Assembly (NCBI RefSeq): GCF_038594945.1
Contig: NZ_JBCFYD010000001.1
Span: 744,001-808,000 of the forward strand
Direction of reading: 5' to 3'
From: Fodinibius sp. Rm-B-1B1-1
GTDB lineage: Bacteria; Bacteroidota; Rhodothermia; Balneolales; Balneolaceae
Length of the DNA stretch: 64,000 nucleotides
In this document: piece after piece, positions 44,045-53,266 of the stretch
Layout: every line of letters begins with the position of its first letter
Numbering within the stretch: the stretch's first letter is position 1
The notes under the pieces: model-generated
The model's database searches: none
The model's input: only the letters and a program-made list of their open reading frames with translations
What the model was told of the DNA's origin: nothing
Made by a program: the position numbers and the translations under genes

Positions 44045-44418
44045 GTTTTGAGGAAATGGTAGTTGCCTTGGTAGGCTCTATCGGGGCATTTGCACTGGTA
44101 GGTTACCTCGCAGCAAAAACGTTCAACCTTGTTAAAACATGGATTAATCGCAATAAGGGTGGCGTTCCCGAAGAGGAATTCAATCGGCTTGCTCGCGCTT
44201 TTATGGATTATAAAAAAAATTCGCAGCGCAGACTTGAACATTTAGAAGCTATTATTGCCGATGAAGAACCCAATAGCCAAACGCAAGAACAGGAACAGAA
44301 GCCCCCTAAACAAATAGATGCTCCTAACAAGGAAATTGAAATAGAAGACTCGGAATCAGCTTCCCAAGGATCCCTATCGTCGGACCATAATAATCTGCGG
44401 AACATGCTACGGGAGTAA
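44041..44418 (+). CDS. Small membrane protein with coiled coil, PspB-like, copy C of three
   Basis: A 125-residue protein with a longer transmembrane segment (about 8-30), a coiled coil containing QRRLEHLEAIIADEE, and a Gln/Glu/Pro-rich tail. Its start overlaps copy B by four bases. It ends 50 bases before a DivIVA-domain gene that starts with its own ATG. The tail is the longest of the three, suggesting different cytoplasmic partners. No enzymatic motif is present. Confidence 0.78.
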   Translation: MSFEEMVVALVGSIGAFALVGYLAAKTFNLVKTWINRNKGGVPEEEFNRLARAFMDYKKNSQRRLEHLEAIIADEEPNSQTQEQEQKPPKQIDAPNKEIEIEDSESASQGSLSSDHNNLRNMLRE

Positions 44419-44468
44419 CCTGTTAAACAAACTATCTTTTTTACTACAAGGGTACACTTACTATTATT

Positions 44469-45095
44469 ATGAAACTTACTGCGCTGGAAATTAAACAACA
44501 GGAATTTGAAAAGTCTCTTCGTGGATATGACAAGGATGAGGTACAAGCCTTTTTAAACCTCATGTCAAATGAATGGGAGCATTTGGTAGCTAAAAACCGC
44601 GAGCTCGAAAAACGTATTGATGAGTTGGAGGAGAAACTAAAACATTACGAGCGCGTTGAGGAAGCTCTTCATGAAACCCTGCAAACGGCTAAAGAATCAG
44701 CAGAGCAAAAACTTACCGGTGCCCGTAAAGATGCTCGGAATAAGATTGAAAAGGCAGAAATGGAGGCCGAATCGATCATTCGGGAAGCTACGCAACAACG
44801 TCAGCAGGTTCGACAAAGCATTATCCGACTACTCGATCGACGCAAAGAAATTATTAGTGGTATTCGCTCGTATCTGGAAATGGCCCAGGAATCACTGGAG
44901 CAGTTTTCCAAAGATGAGGCAGCTCTCTTTGAGTTACCTGCTGATGACGATCAGTTTTCTGACAAATTAAAAGAGCAAACTGAACGTCGCCGTAAAGCCC
45001 TGCGAGATGATGACGAAGATGAGCTCGAAGATGATACTCAAACAATGCCCCCCGGTACCGAAGATATTGACGATCTTATTGATGAACTTGATTAA
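44469..45095 (+). CDS. DivIVA-domain coiled-coil protein
   Basis: The first ~60 residues form a DivIVA domain (MKLTALEIKQQEFEKSLRGY and YDKDEVQAFLNLMSNEW). A long coiled coil follows (about 65-150), with an acidic C-terminal tail. DivIVA-domain proteins bind curved membrane and organise division or envelope growth at the cell pole. Whether this one does so in a Gram-negative phylum is not known. Position just after the three small membrane proteins makes a shared envelope role plausible. No GTPase or peptidoglycan enzyme is next to it. Confidence 0.85.
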   Translation: MKLTALEIKQQEFEKSLRGYDKDEVQAFLNLMSNEWEHLVAKNRELEKRIDELEEKLKHYERVEEALHETLQTAKESAEQKLTGARKDARNKIEKAEMEAESIIREATQQRQQVRQSIIRLLDRRKEIISGIRSYLEMAQESLEQFSKDEAALFELPADDDQFSDKLKEQTERRRKALRDDDEDELEDDTQTMPPGTEDIDDLIDELD

Positions 45096-45210
45096 GTGCT
45101 TCATCACTACAATCGGTTTTTGAGGATCTTTTACTTTTCGGAGTTTCCTATCTCGAGTGGGTTTTTATATTTTCTGTAATCGATCTTAATCCAACCAGAT
45201 TTTTGTATCC

Positions 45211-46047
45211 ATGCAACGAGAAACCGTAGAAGAATTTCGAAAAAAGCGAAAAGAGGCCCTTTCTTTTATACAAGGTGCTACAGACGAAAAACCTAATTAT
45301 TTAATTATTTTGGGTACTGGTCTTGGTAAGTTAGCAGATGCCATTGACATCGTTGATAGCGTATCTTATGATGATATTCCTCACTTCCCGGTATCTACGG
45401 TAGAAAGTCATGCCGGCCGACTTCTTTTTGGATCTCTAAGTGGAAAAAAAGTAGTGGCCATGCAAGGACGCTTTCATTATTACGAGGGATACAGCATGCA
45501 AGAAATTGCCTTTCCTCTCCGTGTTCTTCATGCTCTCGGAACCGAAACACTTCTTGTGAGTAATGCCTGTGGAGGGATGAACCCAAACTTTTCTCGCGGC
45601 GAAATTATGCTCATCAACGATCATATCAACATGCTCGGAGATAACCCACTTATTGGGCCCAACGATGATGAACTCGGGCCCCGCTTCCCGGATATGAGCG
45701 ACCCTTACACCGAACGACTGCGGAATGTCGCCGAAGAAGTTGCATTAGAGAAAAGTATTAAAATGCACGAAGGAGTTTATTTAGCGCTCAGCGGTCCCAC
45801 AATGGAAACGAAAGCAGAATATCGCTTCCTCCGTAATATCGGCGCCGATGTAGTAGGGATGAGTACCGTCCCCGAAGTAATCTCAGCGGTGCACATGGGC
45901 ATGGATGTGCTGGGCATTTCAGTAATTACTGATGAGTGCTTTCCCGATGCCCTTGAACCAGTAGATATTGAAGATGTATTAGAAGCAGCCGGAGAAGCCG
46001 AGCCCAAGATGACTGAAGTTATCATTGGGGTCTTGGAAAAACTATAA
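45211..46047 (+). CDS. punA: Purine nucleoside phosphorylase
   Basis: A 278-residue purine nucleoside phosphorylase of the trimeric, mammalian-like class. It phosphorolyses inosine and guanosine for purine salvage. Diagnostic blocks are ILGTGLGKLAD for phosphate binding, VESHAGRLLFG, MQGRFHYYEGYSMQEI, SNACGGMNP and GPTMETKAEYRFLRNIGADVVGMSTVPE. Purine-binding positions are in place. It is followed after 12 bases by the TonB-domain lipoprotein, an unrelated function. Length is normal. Confidence 0.93.
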   Translation: MQRETVEEFRKKRKEALSFIQGATDEKPNYLIILGTGLGKLADAIDIVDSVSYDDIPHFPVSTVESHAGRLLFGSLSGKKVVAMQGRFHYYEGYSMQEIAFPLRVLHALGTETLLVSNACGGMNPNFSRGEIMLINDHINMLGDNPLIGPNDDELGPRFPDMSDPYTERLRNVAEEVALEKSIKMHEGVYLALSGPTMETKAEYRFLRNIGADVVGMSTVPEVISAVHMGMDVLGISVITDECFPDALEPVDIEDVLEAAGEAEPKMTEVIIGVLEKL

Positions 46048-46059
46048 CCCTATTTTTAC

Positions 46060-46467
46060 ATGCGCACCTTTTGGTTTACGATAGCCTGCTGTTTTTTCTC
46101 AACCGTTATTTTTGTGTACGGCTGTAGTAGCTCTAAAAATACACAGTCTCCCCCTGAAGTAACAAAAGAGAATATCAAAGTAGTAACAGAAACTACCCCT
46201 GCCATTATTGGTGGGTTAGATGCATTGCACCAACAGTTAAGGTATCCTGCTCATCTTTACGCAGATGGTACAAAAATTATGCTCGAAGCAAATGTGCTCA
46301 TTGATGCTGAAGGCAATGTTAATCGTATTTCTTTTAACAAAGACAAATATCCCGAACTAAAAGCAGCAGCCGAAAAAGCCATACGTAAGGTACGGTTTGT
46401 ACCCGGAAAACGAGATGGGAAAGAAGTAGATATGTTTGTGACCTTACCTATCCAATTCACGTTTTAA
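46060..46467 (+). CDS. Lipoprotein with TonB C-terminal domain
   Basis: A 135-residue lipoprotein with lipobox cysteine C22 (VYGC). Its C-terminal ~85 residues form a TonB CTD: IIGGLDALHQQLRYPAHL, IMLEANVLIDAEGNVN, KAAAEKAIRKVRFVPGKRDG and VTLPIQFTF. It has no proline-rich spacer or inner-membrane anchor like canonical TonB. A lipid anchor instead of an inner-membrane helix makes it unable to transduce energy in the normal way. The gene is 12 bases after punA. Function unknown; it may be a scaffold or degraded TonB. Confidence 0.85.
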   Translation: MRTFWFTIACCFFSTVIFVYGCSSSKNTQSPPEVTKENIKVVTETTPAIIGGLDALHQQLRYPAHLYADGTKIMLEANVLIDAEGNVNRISFNKDKYPELKAAAEKAIRKVRFVPGKRDGKEVDMFVTLPIQFTF

Positions 46468-46585
46468 AACATTTTGTGGGTATAACAAAATTATTTGTAC
46501 CAATTTTATCTCAAAAAGCGTTAAATTTACATGAGCTTTCTACAAGGGGAAGCTACTTATAAACATCACCCAATCCTCTAACTCT

Positions 46586-47362
46586 ATGTTTTACGGTGAT
46601 TTTAACGATGATATTTGGGATGAGCACCAGTGGGAAACTCACCTCAATGATATTGAACGTCGAAGTACTCACCTTCGGAAATTTATTATCCAGGAACACT
46701 CTGGCAATATCCCCCGATGGCTTAAACTCCTGCAGGAAAATTCCGATGAGTTTGATGCCGTAGATGCCTTTATCGAGGAAGAACTTCTGATCGACGAAGC
46801 CTATTTCCCGGGAGAAGATGATGAGGAGATTGACGATGAGGATGATAGCGAAGAAGAATGGGAAGACTTTTTGTTTGATGATCTTGAAGAAGATTTCTTC
46901 TTGGATGACGACTACGATGATTTTGATGAGGGGGAAGAGTGGAAAGAACTAAGTGAAGACTTTGCTATGTCAAATACCGGTTCCATTGACACCCTGTATG
47001 TTTACAACAACTCCCGCATGCTTGCCGCTTCCATATTGCAGTGGGCCGAAACCATCAATCCTAAATATATCACCATCAACGTCAATGAATTTATCGGCAA
47101 TGTGCTTAAAATTGGAGCAAAAATTGCCGGTGGTTATTCCTTTGGGTTTGACCGAGATTTCTTAGGCGGAAATATTGCCTACACCAAAAAATCTCTTTAT
47201 TGCGCCAATGATGCCCTTACTATTTTACAACGGGATTTAAAAGGCAGCTCGTTTATCACTAAAAAACAGTATTTCTACTTCCACGAACAACTGTTCACAC
47301 TCAGAAACGACATTGGGATTTACATCCAAGAGCTACGCGAACAGTTTTACAATGGGATATAA
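46586..47362 (+). CDS. Acidic protein of unknown function
   Basis: A 258-residue cytosolic protein with no recognisable family. Residues 75-130 are a run of Asp and Glu (EDDEEIDDEDDSEEEWEDF and so on). Flanking N- and C-terminal regions are ordered. The C-terminal half has helices and a KKSLYCANDALTILQRDL segment. Acidic inserts of this size are common in salt-adapted bacteria and in chaperone-like proteins that bind basic partners. There is no signal peptide, transmembrane segment or catalytic motif. It is a single gene, convergent with the isoaspartyl peptidase gene. Confidence 0.65.
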   Translation: MFYGDFNDDIWDEHQWETHLNDIERRSTHLRKFIIQEHSGNIPRWLKLLQENSDEFDAVDAFIEEELLIDEAYFPGEDDEEIDDEDDSEEEWEDFLFDDLEEDFFLDDDYDDFDEGEEWKELSEDFAMSNTGSIDTLYVYNNSRMLAASILQWAETINPKYITINVNEFIGNVLKIGAKIAGGYSFGFDRDFLGGNIAYTKKSLYCANDALTILQRDLKGSSFITKKQYFYFHEQLFTLRNDIGIYIQELREQFYNGI

Positions 47363-47423
47363 AAGTGTTGAAGAACGAAAGTGTTTTTGATTTACACATT
47401 TTCGTACTCCAACACCTGACAAT

Positions 47424-48467
47424 TTAGTCCCAGATAGCTACTTCTCGATTTCCTTCCGAGTCAGAGCTTCCCCGAAACATTCCATTCGTATTCATATCCG
47501 TATAGATATTGCCATACTTATCAACAGCAATCATACCAGCCTCACCGGGATTTAGCACATCATTTAACAAATAATCTCCGGCTTCTTCAAGAGTAGCCGG
47601 TTTATATTTCATATACGAGCTAACCGTATGTCCTGATACCGCCCGCATAATTTTTTCGCCCCAGCCGGTCATGGAAACCGCCACAACATCACTTGCGTAC
47701 GTGCCACTGCCAATAATAGGCACATCACCAACGCGACCAAACTTCTTGTTCGTCATACCTCCGGTAGAAGTACCTGCCACAATTTGTCCATTTTTATCCA
47801 CCGCAACAGCTCCAACGGTACCAAACTTTTCCCCATCGGCATAAAGCGCCGTTTTATCTTCTTGGGGGATCAAGCTGGACTGCTCGGTATTATCTTCTTT
47901 CTCTTGTTCAAGAGCACGTTGCAGTGCTTCATATCGCGATTCCGTATAAAAGTAATCCTGTTCTACCCGCTCAACACCAACCTTATCAGCATATCGTTCA
48001 GCACCTTCTGTGGCAAACATCACATGCTCGGATGTCTCCATCACCTTGCGAGCCAGCGTAATAGGATTTTTTACCGTCTTAACTCCCGTTATAGTACCGG
48101 CTTCGCGCGTATTTCCTACCATAAAAGCAGCGTCAAGCTCGTGCTCACCATCATGCGTAAAAACAGCACCTTTGCCCGCATTAAACTTGGGGTTATCCTC
48201 CAAATAATTAATCACCTTCTCGACGGCATCTTCCGCAGAACCGCCATCAGCCAAAATATCTTCACCGATCGTAAGAGCCTCATCCAAATCATTAAAATAG
48301 GCCTGCTTCACTGAATCGGGACGATCTTCAGAAATTGCACCTGCACCACCATGTAGTGCTATGGCCCACTCTTTTTTCTGCTGGTCCTGCTGTACCCCCG
48401 GTTGCATACAGCCAATCGCTACCACAGCAACCACCAATAATCCAATAACTTTTTTCATAATCCCCAT
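47424..48467 (-). CDS. Isoaspartyl peptidase / L-asparaginase (Ntn-type), lipoprotein
   Basis: A 347-residue N-terminal-nucleophile hydrolase. It has the start HGGAGAISEDRPD, the block NPKFNAGKGAVFTHDGEHELDA and the autocleavage site FGTVGAVA, where T217 becomes the nucleophile. The substrate pocket GTSTGGMTNKKFGRVGD follows. It cleaves isoaspartyl dipeptides and asparagine. A lipobox cysteine (C20, VAIGC) after a hydrophobic signal predicts export and lipidation, unusual for a type III asparaginase family member. An alternative start at 48458 (M4) leaves the same signal. It carries a near-perfect promoter upstream and stands alone. Confidence 0.92.
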   Translation of the reverse strand: MGIMKKVIGLLVVAVVAIGCMQPGVQQDQQKKEWAIALHGGAGAISEDRPDSVKQAYFNDLDEALTIGEDILADGGSAEDAVEKVINYLEDNPKFNAGKGAVFTHDGEHELDAAFMVGNTREAGTITGVKTVKNPITLARKVMETSEHVMFATEGAERYADKVGVERVEQDYFYTESRYEALQRALEQEKEDNTEQSSLIPQEDKTALYADGEKFGTVGAVAVDKNGQIVAGTSTGGMTNKKFGRVGDVPIIGSGTYASDVVAVSMTGWGEKIMRAVSGHTVSSYMKYKPATLEEAGDYLLNDVLNPGEAGMIAVDKYGNIYTDMNTNGMFRGSSDSEGNREVAIWD

Positions 48468-48493
48468 ACTATATTTATTGAAGTTTGTGTCCG

Positions 48494-48526
48494 CAAAATT
48501 ATAAGCACCACAATCCCCACTTCAAA
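48494..48526 (-). promoter_or_regulatory. Promoter of the isoaspartyl peptidase gene
   Basis: On the minus strand TTTG (48523-48526), a 21-base spacer and TAATTTTG (48494-48501) match the Bacteroidota -33 and -7 consensus exactly. The ATG at 48467 lies 26 bases past the -7 box. Confidence 0.65.
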
Positions 48527-48593
48527 GTCTGAGAATACTTTGTAACAATATTTAATAGGTGTAAGGTTTTGCACTCTCACCGATCATACTAAT

Positions 48594-51005
48594 GTGAGTA
48601 TTCATCAGACATATCAATTTCCCTTTGCCTCGTACCCTGCCGTACGATTAGCACTGCTGTTGATAGCAGGCATTATTGCAGACTATCAGCTTGATGTTTC
48701 TATCTCTATCTGGCTGGTACTGTTCGGCATTTGTGGACTTACATACCTAACGGCCGAACTGATCTACCACCGGTTGCTGGGCAATAAAATTTATAATACA
48801 GCTATACTCTCCTACTTAGCTCTTATCATTTGTTTTGGGGGCACCTGGCATTCCCTTTGGGATTATCGCTCAGCGCCCAATCACGCGCAAGTGATCAACA
48901 CTTATACATGGCATGAACTCACCTTTTCGGGCAATATCCAACAGGTCAAACAAACCAGCACCGGCAAACTGCAGGTAGATGTGAGTGTAGATTCCACGGT
49001 TTTCCCAGATAAATTAAGCTGGGATAAGTCATATAACTTGCGAGCAGTTTTAAATCCCGATGATTTGTCTATTCCGAATGCGTTGACGTTAGGAAATCGC
49101 ATCACCTTTACGGCTACCGTGTATCCATTAGAAGAAAAACGTAACCCGTCTCAGTTTGACTACAAACAGTATTTAGCCTCTCAAAACATCTACAGCCAGG
49201 TAGGTATCAAAGAAATAACTTCCATCAAAGTAAATAGTAATCCTTGGCGCTGGAGCTACCTGCGCAAACACGTTCTTAATGCCATCGATCACAATTTTAG
49301 CCAACAAACCTCATCACTGGCCAAGGCGCTACTCATCGGATATAAAAACGAGCTCGCTCGAGAAGAAAAGATCTCATTCTCCCGCGCCGGACTTTCCCAT
49401 ATCATGGCTGTCTCGGGCCTGCACGTAGGATTTCTTTTACTTCCTTTTTGGTTCGTTATCCCCTTCTTTTGGACCATTAAATACGGTAAACAGATAGGCA
49501 TTACCCTTCTTGGCTTTGTGCTACTTATTTACGCAGGGCTAACTGACTTTTCGGCCTCCGTTACCCGTGCCTCACTCGTAGGCATGTTATTAGCCTACGG
49601 CAAACTCTTCCATAAGGTTCGTGACTCCAAAAACCTGACGGCTGTGGCAGCACTCATAATTTTACTTATCAATCCCTCCGACCTCTTTTCCATCGGATTC
49701 CAACTCTCCTTTGGCGCTGTTTATATCATCCTGCTCACCGCACCCGTTATTCAGCGGGGGTTACCCAATTGGATTCGTTTCAAATGGTACGGCGAACCGA
49801 TCATGATTATCATCATTTCCTTTCTTGTGCAAGTAGGACTCTTTCCTTTATTAGCCTACTACTTTGGTGAATTTTCCCTCATTGGTCCGCTGGCTAATGC
49901 CTTCGTCATTCCCTTTCTTGGGGTTGCCGTGCCTTTGGCGCTGCTTCTGCTACTCATTTATCCATTTTCTCCAACTGCAGCCCAAACGCTCAATTACCCT
50001 ATCGATTTATTCCTGCAGTGGCTTAATCGCTTTGTGGATTATACCGCAACCCTTCCCTGGAGCTGGGTACAAATCCACATTGATAGCCTGCTATTTTTTG
50101 GGATGTGGATTACTGCCATTTTCCTTATTGCATCGCTCCCCATTCCAAAAATGCGCTGGAAGATGCTCATTGTCTTTTTAATAGCCTGCTGCCTACATCA
50201 AAGCAACCAACTCATCAAAAAAATAAAACCAGCACCATTACAAGTAACATTTTTCGACGTCGGACAGGGTGACGCTGCGCTCGTTTCAACGCCCAGCAAC
50301 AAACACTTTCTGATTGATGTCGGACGATGGCAGCCCGATTACAACAGTGCGAAATATATCATCATCCCGCATCTTAAAGAAGAAGGCATAGACAAGCTGG
50401 ATGCGGTATTTTTATCCCATCCGCACGCTGATCACATCGGCGGCATTCTGGAAATCATAGATGCCATCCCAGTAGACACTATCTACAATTCGGGGACGCA
50501 TTACGATTCCAACTTATACAGCTCATATCGCAAGAAAGCTGTCCAAAAGAATATCCCCATTAAAGCACTTACGGCCGGCGATCAGGTGAACATCGACCCC
50601 ACATTACGACTTTTTGTTTATGGCCCTGAACCTTCAAACTCATCAGCCAACGTCAATAACAGATCACTGGTGCTCGAACTGGTTTACGGGGAAACCGAAT
50701 TCCTATTTATGGGTGATGCCGAAGAGCAGCAAGAACATAACCTAACGAAGAACTTTCCCAAGTTGCTCAATACAAACTTTCTAAAAGTAGGTCACCATGG
50801 AAGTAAAACCAGTTCGGGTTATGAGCTCTTGGAATTAGCTTCACCAGATATCGGAATGGTATCACTGGCAAAACAAAATCGATTTGGCCATCCGCACCAA
50901 AAAGCAACGCAGAGATTGCATCAATATATACCTACGCTTTACTTTACAAGCTTAGATAAAGCTTTAACTTTTGTTTCAGATGGGTCTCAAATATACCGGA
51001 AATAA
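48594..51005 (+). CDS. comEC: ComEC/Rec2-family competence channel protein
   Basis: An 803-residue polytopic membrane protein that forms the DNA channel of natural transformation. It has an N-terminal DUF4131 region, a competence domain with GLSHIMAVSGLHVGFL, and a C-terminal metallo-beta-lactamase domain. That domain shows FFDVGQGDAALV, LSHPHADHIGGI and KVGHHGSKTSSG. The start is GTG at 48594. Presence of ComEC does not by itself prove competence; no other com or pilus gene is in the window. xseB follows 101 bases downstream. Confidence 0.92.
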   Translation: MSIHQTYQFPFASYPAVRLALLLIAGIIADYQLDVSISIWLVLFGICGLTYLTAELIYHRLLGNKIYNTAILSYLALIICFGGTWHSLWDYRSAPNHAQVINTYTWHELTFSGNIQQVKQTSTGKLQVDVSVDSTVFPDKLSWDKSYNLRAVLNPDDLSIPNALTLGNRITFTATVYPLEEKRNPSQFDYKQYLASQNIYSQVGIKEITSIKVNSNPWRWSYLRKHVLNAIDHNFSQQTSSLAKALLIGYKNELAREEKISFSRAGLSHIMAVSGLHVGFLLLPFWFVIPFFWTIKYGKQIGITLLGFVLLIYAGLTDFSASVTRASLVGMLLAYGKLFHKVRDSKNLTAVAALIILLINPSDLFSIGFQLSFGAVYIILLTAPVIQRGLPNWIRFKWYGEPIMIIIISFLVQVGLFPLLAYYFGEFSLIGPLANAFVIPFLGVAVPLALLLLLIYPFSPTAAQTLNYPIDLFLQWLNRFVDYTATLPWSWVQIHIDSLLFFGMWITAIFLIASLPIPKMRWKMLIVFLIACCLHQSNQLIKKIKPAPLQVTFFDVGQGDAALVSTPSNKHFLIDVGRWQPDYNSAKYIIIPHLKEEGIDKLDAVFLSHPHADHIGGILEIIDAIPVDTIYNSGTHYDSNLYSSYRKKAVQKNIPIKALTAGDQVNIDPTLRLFVYGPEPSNSSANVNNRSLVLELVYGETEFLFMGDAEEQQEHNLTKNFPKLLNTNFLKVGHHGSKTSSGYELLELASPDIGMVSLAKQNRFGHPHQKATQRLHQYIPTLYFTSLDKALTFVSDGSQIYRK

Positions 51006-51106
51006 TTTTGAGAAACTTTACAACGATAAAAAGAGTTGGAATCTGATGAGTAAAACTTTTTATTTATATGGTTTAAGAATTTAATGACCTTATTACTGCA
51101 CTATTT

Positions 51107-51325
51107 ATGTCCGAAAAGGAACGTCCGAGCTTCGAAGAAGCTTTAAAAAGACTGGAAGAAGTTGTAAATCAGCTTGAAGACGAATCTATTTCTCTTGAAG
51201 AATCGATTGATCTGTACGAAGAAGGAATAAAACTCTCCAAAATTTGCACAGAAACACTTGAAGAGGCAGAGCTGCGCATCCAAAAAGTAGCCGACCAGCA
51301 TGCCGATGATAATGAAAAGAAATAA
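51107..51325 (+). CDS. xseB: Exodeoxyribonuclease VII small subunit
   Basis: A 72-residue protein with the family text PSFEEALKRLEEVVNQLEDE and SLEESIDLYEEGIKLSK. It partners with XseA in a nuclease that degrades single-stranded DNA in either direction. The large subunit gene xseA is not adjacent or elsewhere in the window. dxs starts six bases after its stop, so the two are cotranscribed, as xseB often is with isoprenoid genes. Confidence 0.9.
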   Translation: MSEKERPSFEEALKRLEEVVNQLEDESISLEESIDLYEEGIKLSKICTETLEEAELRIQKVADQHADDNEKK

Positions 51326-51331
51326 TCAATT

Positions 51332-53254
51332 ATGGAATTTGAAAAAGTAACGCCCGGTCCACTCTTAGCAGAAATTGATTCGCCCGATGATCTCAAAAAG
51401 CTCGGTCCAGAGCAATTGGTAGATGTCTGTGATGAGCTCCGGGATTTTATTATCGATATCGTCTCGATTCATGGCGGACACTTTGGTGCCAGTTTGGGAA
51501 CGGTAGAAATGACTGTAGCCCTGCACTATGTCTACAATACGCCCAAAGATCTGCTGCTTTGGGATGTGGGACACCAGGCATACGGACATAAAATACTTAC
51601 CGGGCGGCGTGATAATTTTCACACAAACCGCAAATACGGTGGACTTTCGGGTTTTCCAAAGCGAAGTGAAAGTAAATATGACACTTTTGGTGTTGGACAT
51701 TCCAGCACCTCTATTTCAGCAGGTCTTGGCATGGCCGTCTCTCGTGATTTAGATGAAAGTGATAAAAAAGTGGTTTCGGTTATTGGAGATGGCGCCATGA
51801 CCGGCGGACTTGCTTATGAAGCGATGAATAATGCCGGGGTTATGAATTCGGATATCTTGGTCATCCTCAATGACAATAACATGTCGATTGACCCCAATGT
51901 GGGAGCCATGAAAGAATATCTCACCGAAATTACGACCAGTAAAACATTTAACAAACTGCGTGACGAGATTTATGACATGCTGGGCCATTTTAAATCAGCT
52001 GGTGAAAAAATGCGCACGATGGCCTCAAAACTGGAAAAAGCGATTTCTACGGCCATCACGCCCGGTGGCCTCTTCCAGGCATTAGGCTTTAAATACTATG
52101 GTCCCGTTGACGGACACAATGTGGATGCTATGCGTCGACATTTGGAAGACCTAAAAGACATCCCGGGTCCCAAATTATTGCATGCCGTTACCGTTAAGGG
52201 AAAAGGGTTTGCTCCGGCCGAACGGGAACAAACGAAATGGCATGCCCAAAGTAGTCCCTTCGATAAAATTACCGGTAAGCAGATCGACCCTGATACTACT
52301 CCAAAACCACCAAAGTACCAGCACGTTTTTGGGGAAGCGGTGGTAGAGCTTGCGGATGAGAATGAAGATATCGTAGGTATTACTCCAGCCATGCCCAGCG
52401 GGTCAAGCCTGTGGCCACTGATGAACAAGTATCCCGACCGCGCTTTTGATGTCGGCATTGCCGAACAGCATTCCATCACCTTTGCAGCGGGATTAGCGGC
52501 CGAAGGCAAAAAAGCGTTTGCAGCTATCTATTCCACCTTCTTGCAGCGCGCATACGATCAGGTAATTCACGATGTAGCCATTCAAAAGCTGCCAGTCGTC
52601 TTCTGTATTGATCGTGCTGGGTTAGTCGGTGCCGATGGTCCTACACACCACGGGCTGTATGACATTTCGTATCTCCGCAGCGTACCTAACATGATTGTTT
52701 CTTCACCGATGAATGAGGAAGAACTTCGTGATATGATGTATACGGCCTCAAAATATGATGACTGCGCTTGGGCCATTCGCTACCCCCGTGGACGTGCGAC
52801 CGGCATGGATTATCCTGAAGGCTTTAAGGATATGGAAATAGGGAAGGGACAAAAACTGCGTGATGGCGACGAAATTGCAATCTTGAGTTTTGGTCCATTT
52901 GGCAACTACGTGATGGAAGCCGCTGATGATTTGGCCGAAGAAGGCATTAAAGTAGGACACTTTAACATGCGGTTTGCCAAACCGCTGGATACCGATCTGA
53001 TTGACGAAATCTGTCATACCTACGAGCGTATTATCACCATCGAAGATGGCACTCGTCTGGGCGGATTCGGCAGTGCCGTTGCGGAATATCTTGCTGATAA
53101 ACCGCATCACATTCCCACAACCATTATGGGTGTACCTGACCGTATCGTAGAACACGGTACGCAAGAGGAACTTCATCACGAGGTTGGACTTGATCCGGAA
53201 GGCATTAAGAAAAAAATACGCGAAGTGCATGAATCGGCATCTCTGAAGGCTTAG
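51332..53254 (+). CDS. dxs: 1-deoxy-D-xylulose-5-phosphate synthase
   Basis: Dxs condenses pyruvate and glyceraldehyde-3-phosphate in the first step of the MEP isoprenoid route, with thiamine diphosphate. The 640-residue enzyme has the ThDP motif GDGAMTGGLAYEAMNNAG, the N-terminal LWDVGHQAYGHK and GGLSGFPKRSES. The transketolase-type pyrimidine domain has AEQHSITFAAGLAAEG and DRAGLVGADGPTHHG. It follows xseB by six bases and ends in a palindromic/terminator region shared with the convergent aat gene. Confidence 0.97.
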   Translation: MEFEKVTPGPLLAEIDSPDDLKKLGPEQLVDVCDELRDFIIDIVSIHGGHFGASLGTVEMTVALHYVYNTPKDLLLWDVGHQAYGHKILTGRRDNFHTNRKYGGLSGFPKRSESKYDTFGVGHSSTSISAGLGMAVSRDLDESDKKVVSVIGDGAMTGGLAYEAMNNAGVMNSDILVILNDNNMSIDPNVGAMKEYLTEITTSKTFNKLRDEIYDMLGHFKSAGEKMRTMASKLEKAISTAITPGGLFQALGFKYYGPVDGHNVDAMRRHLEDLKDIPGPKLLHAVTVKGKGFAPAEREQTKWHAQSSPFDKITGKQIDPDTTPKPPKYQHVFGEAVVELADENEDIVGITPAMPSGSSLWPLMNKYPDRAFDVGIAEQHSITFAAGLAAEGKKAFAAIYSTFLQRAYDQVIHDVAIQKLPVVFCIDRAGLVGADGPTHHGLYDISYLRSVPNMIVSSPMNEEELRDMMYTASKYDDCAWAIRYPRGRATGMDYPEGFKDMEIGKGQKLRDGDEIAILSFGPFGNYVMEAADDLAEEGIKVGHFNMRFAKPLDTDLIDEICHTYERIITIEDGTRLGGFGSAVAEYLADKPHHIPTTIMGVPDRIVEHGTQEELHHEVGLDPEGIKKKIREVHESASLKA

Positions 53255-53266
53255 TATTGCTTTTTA

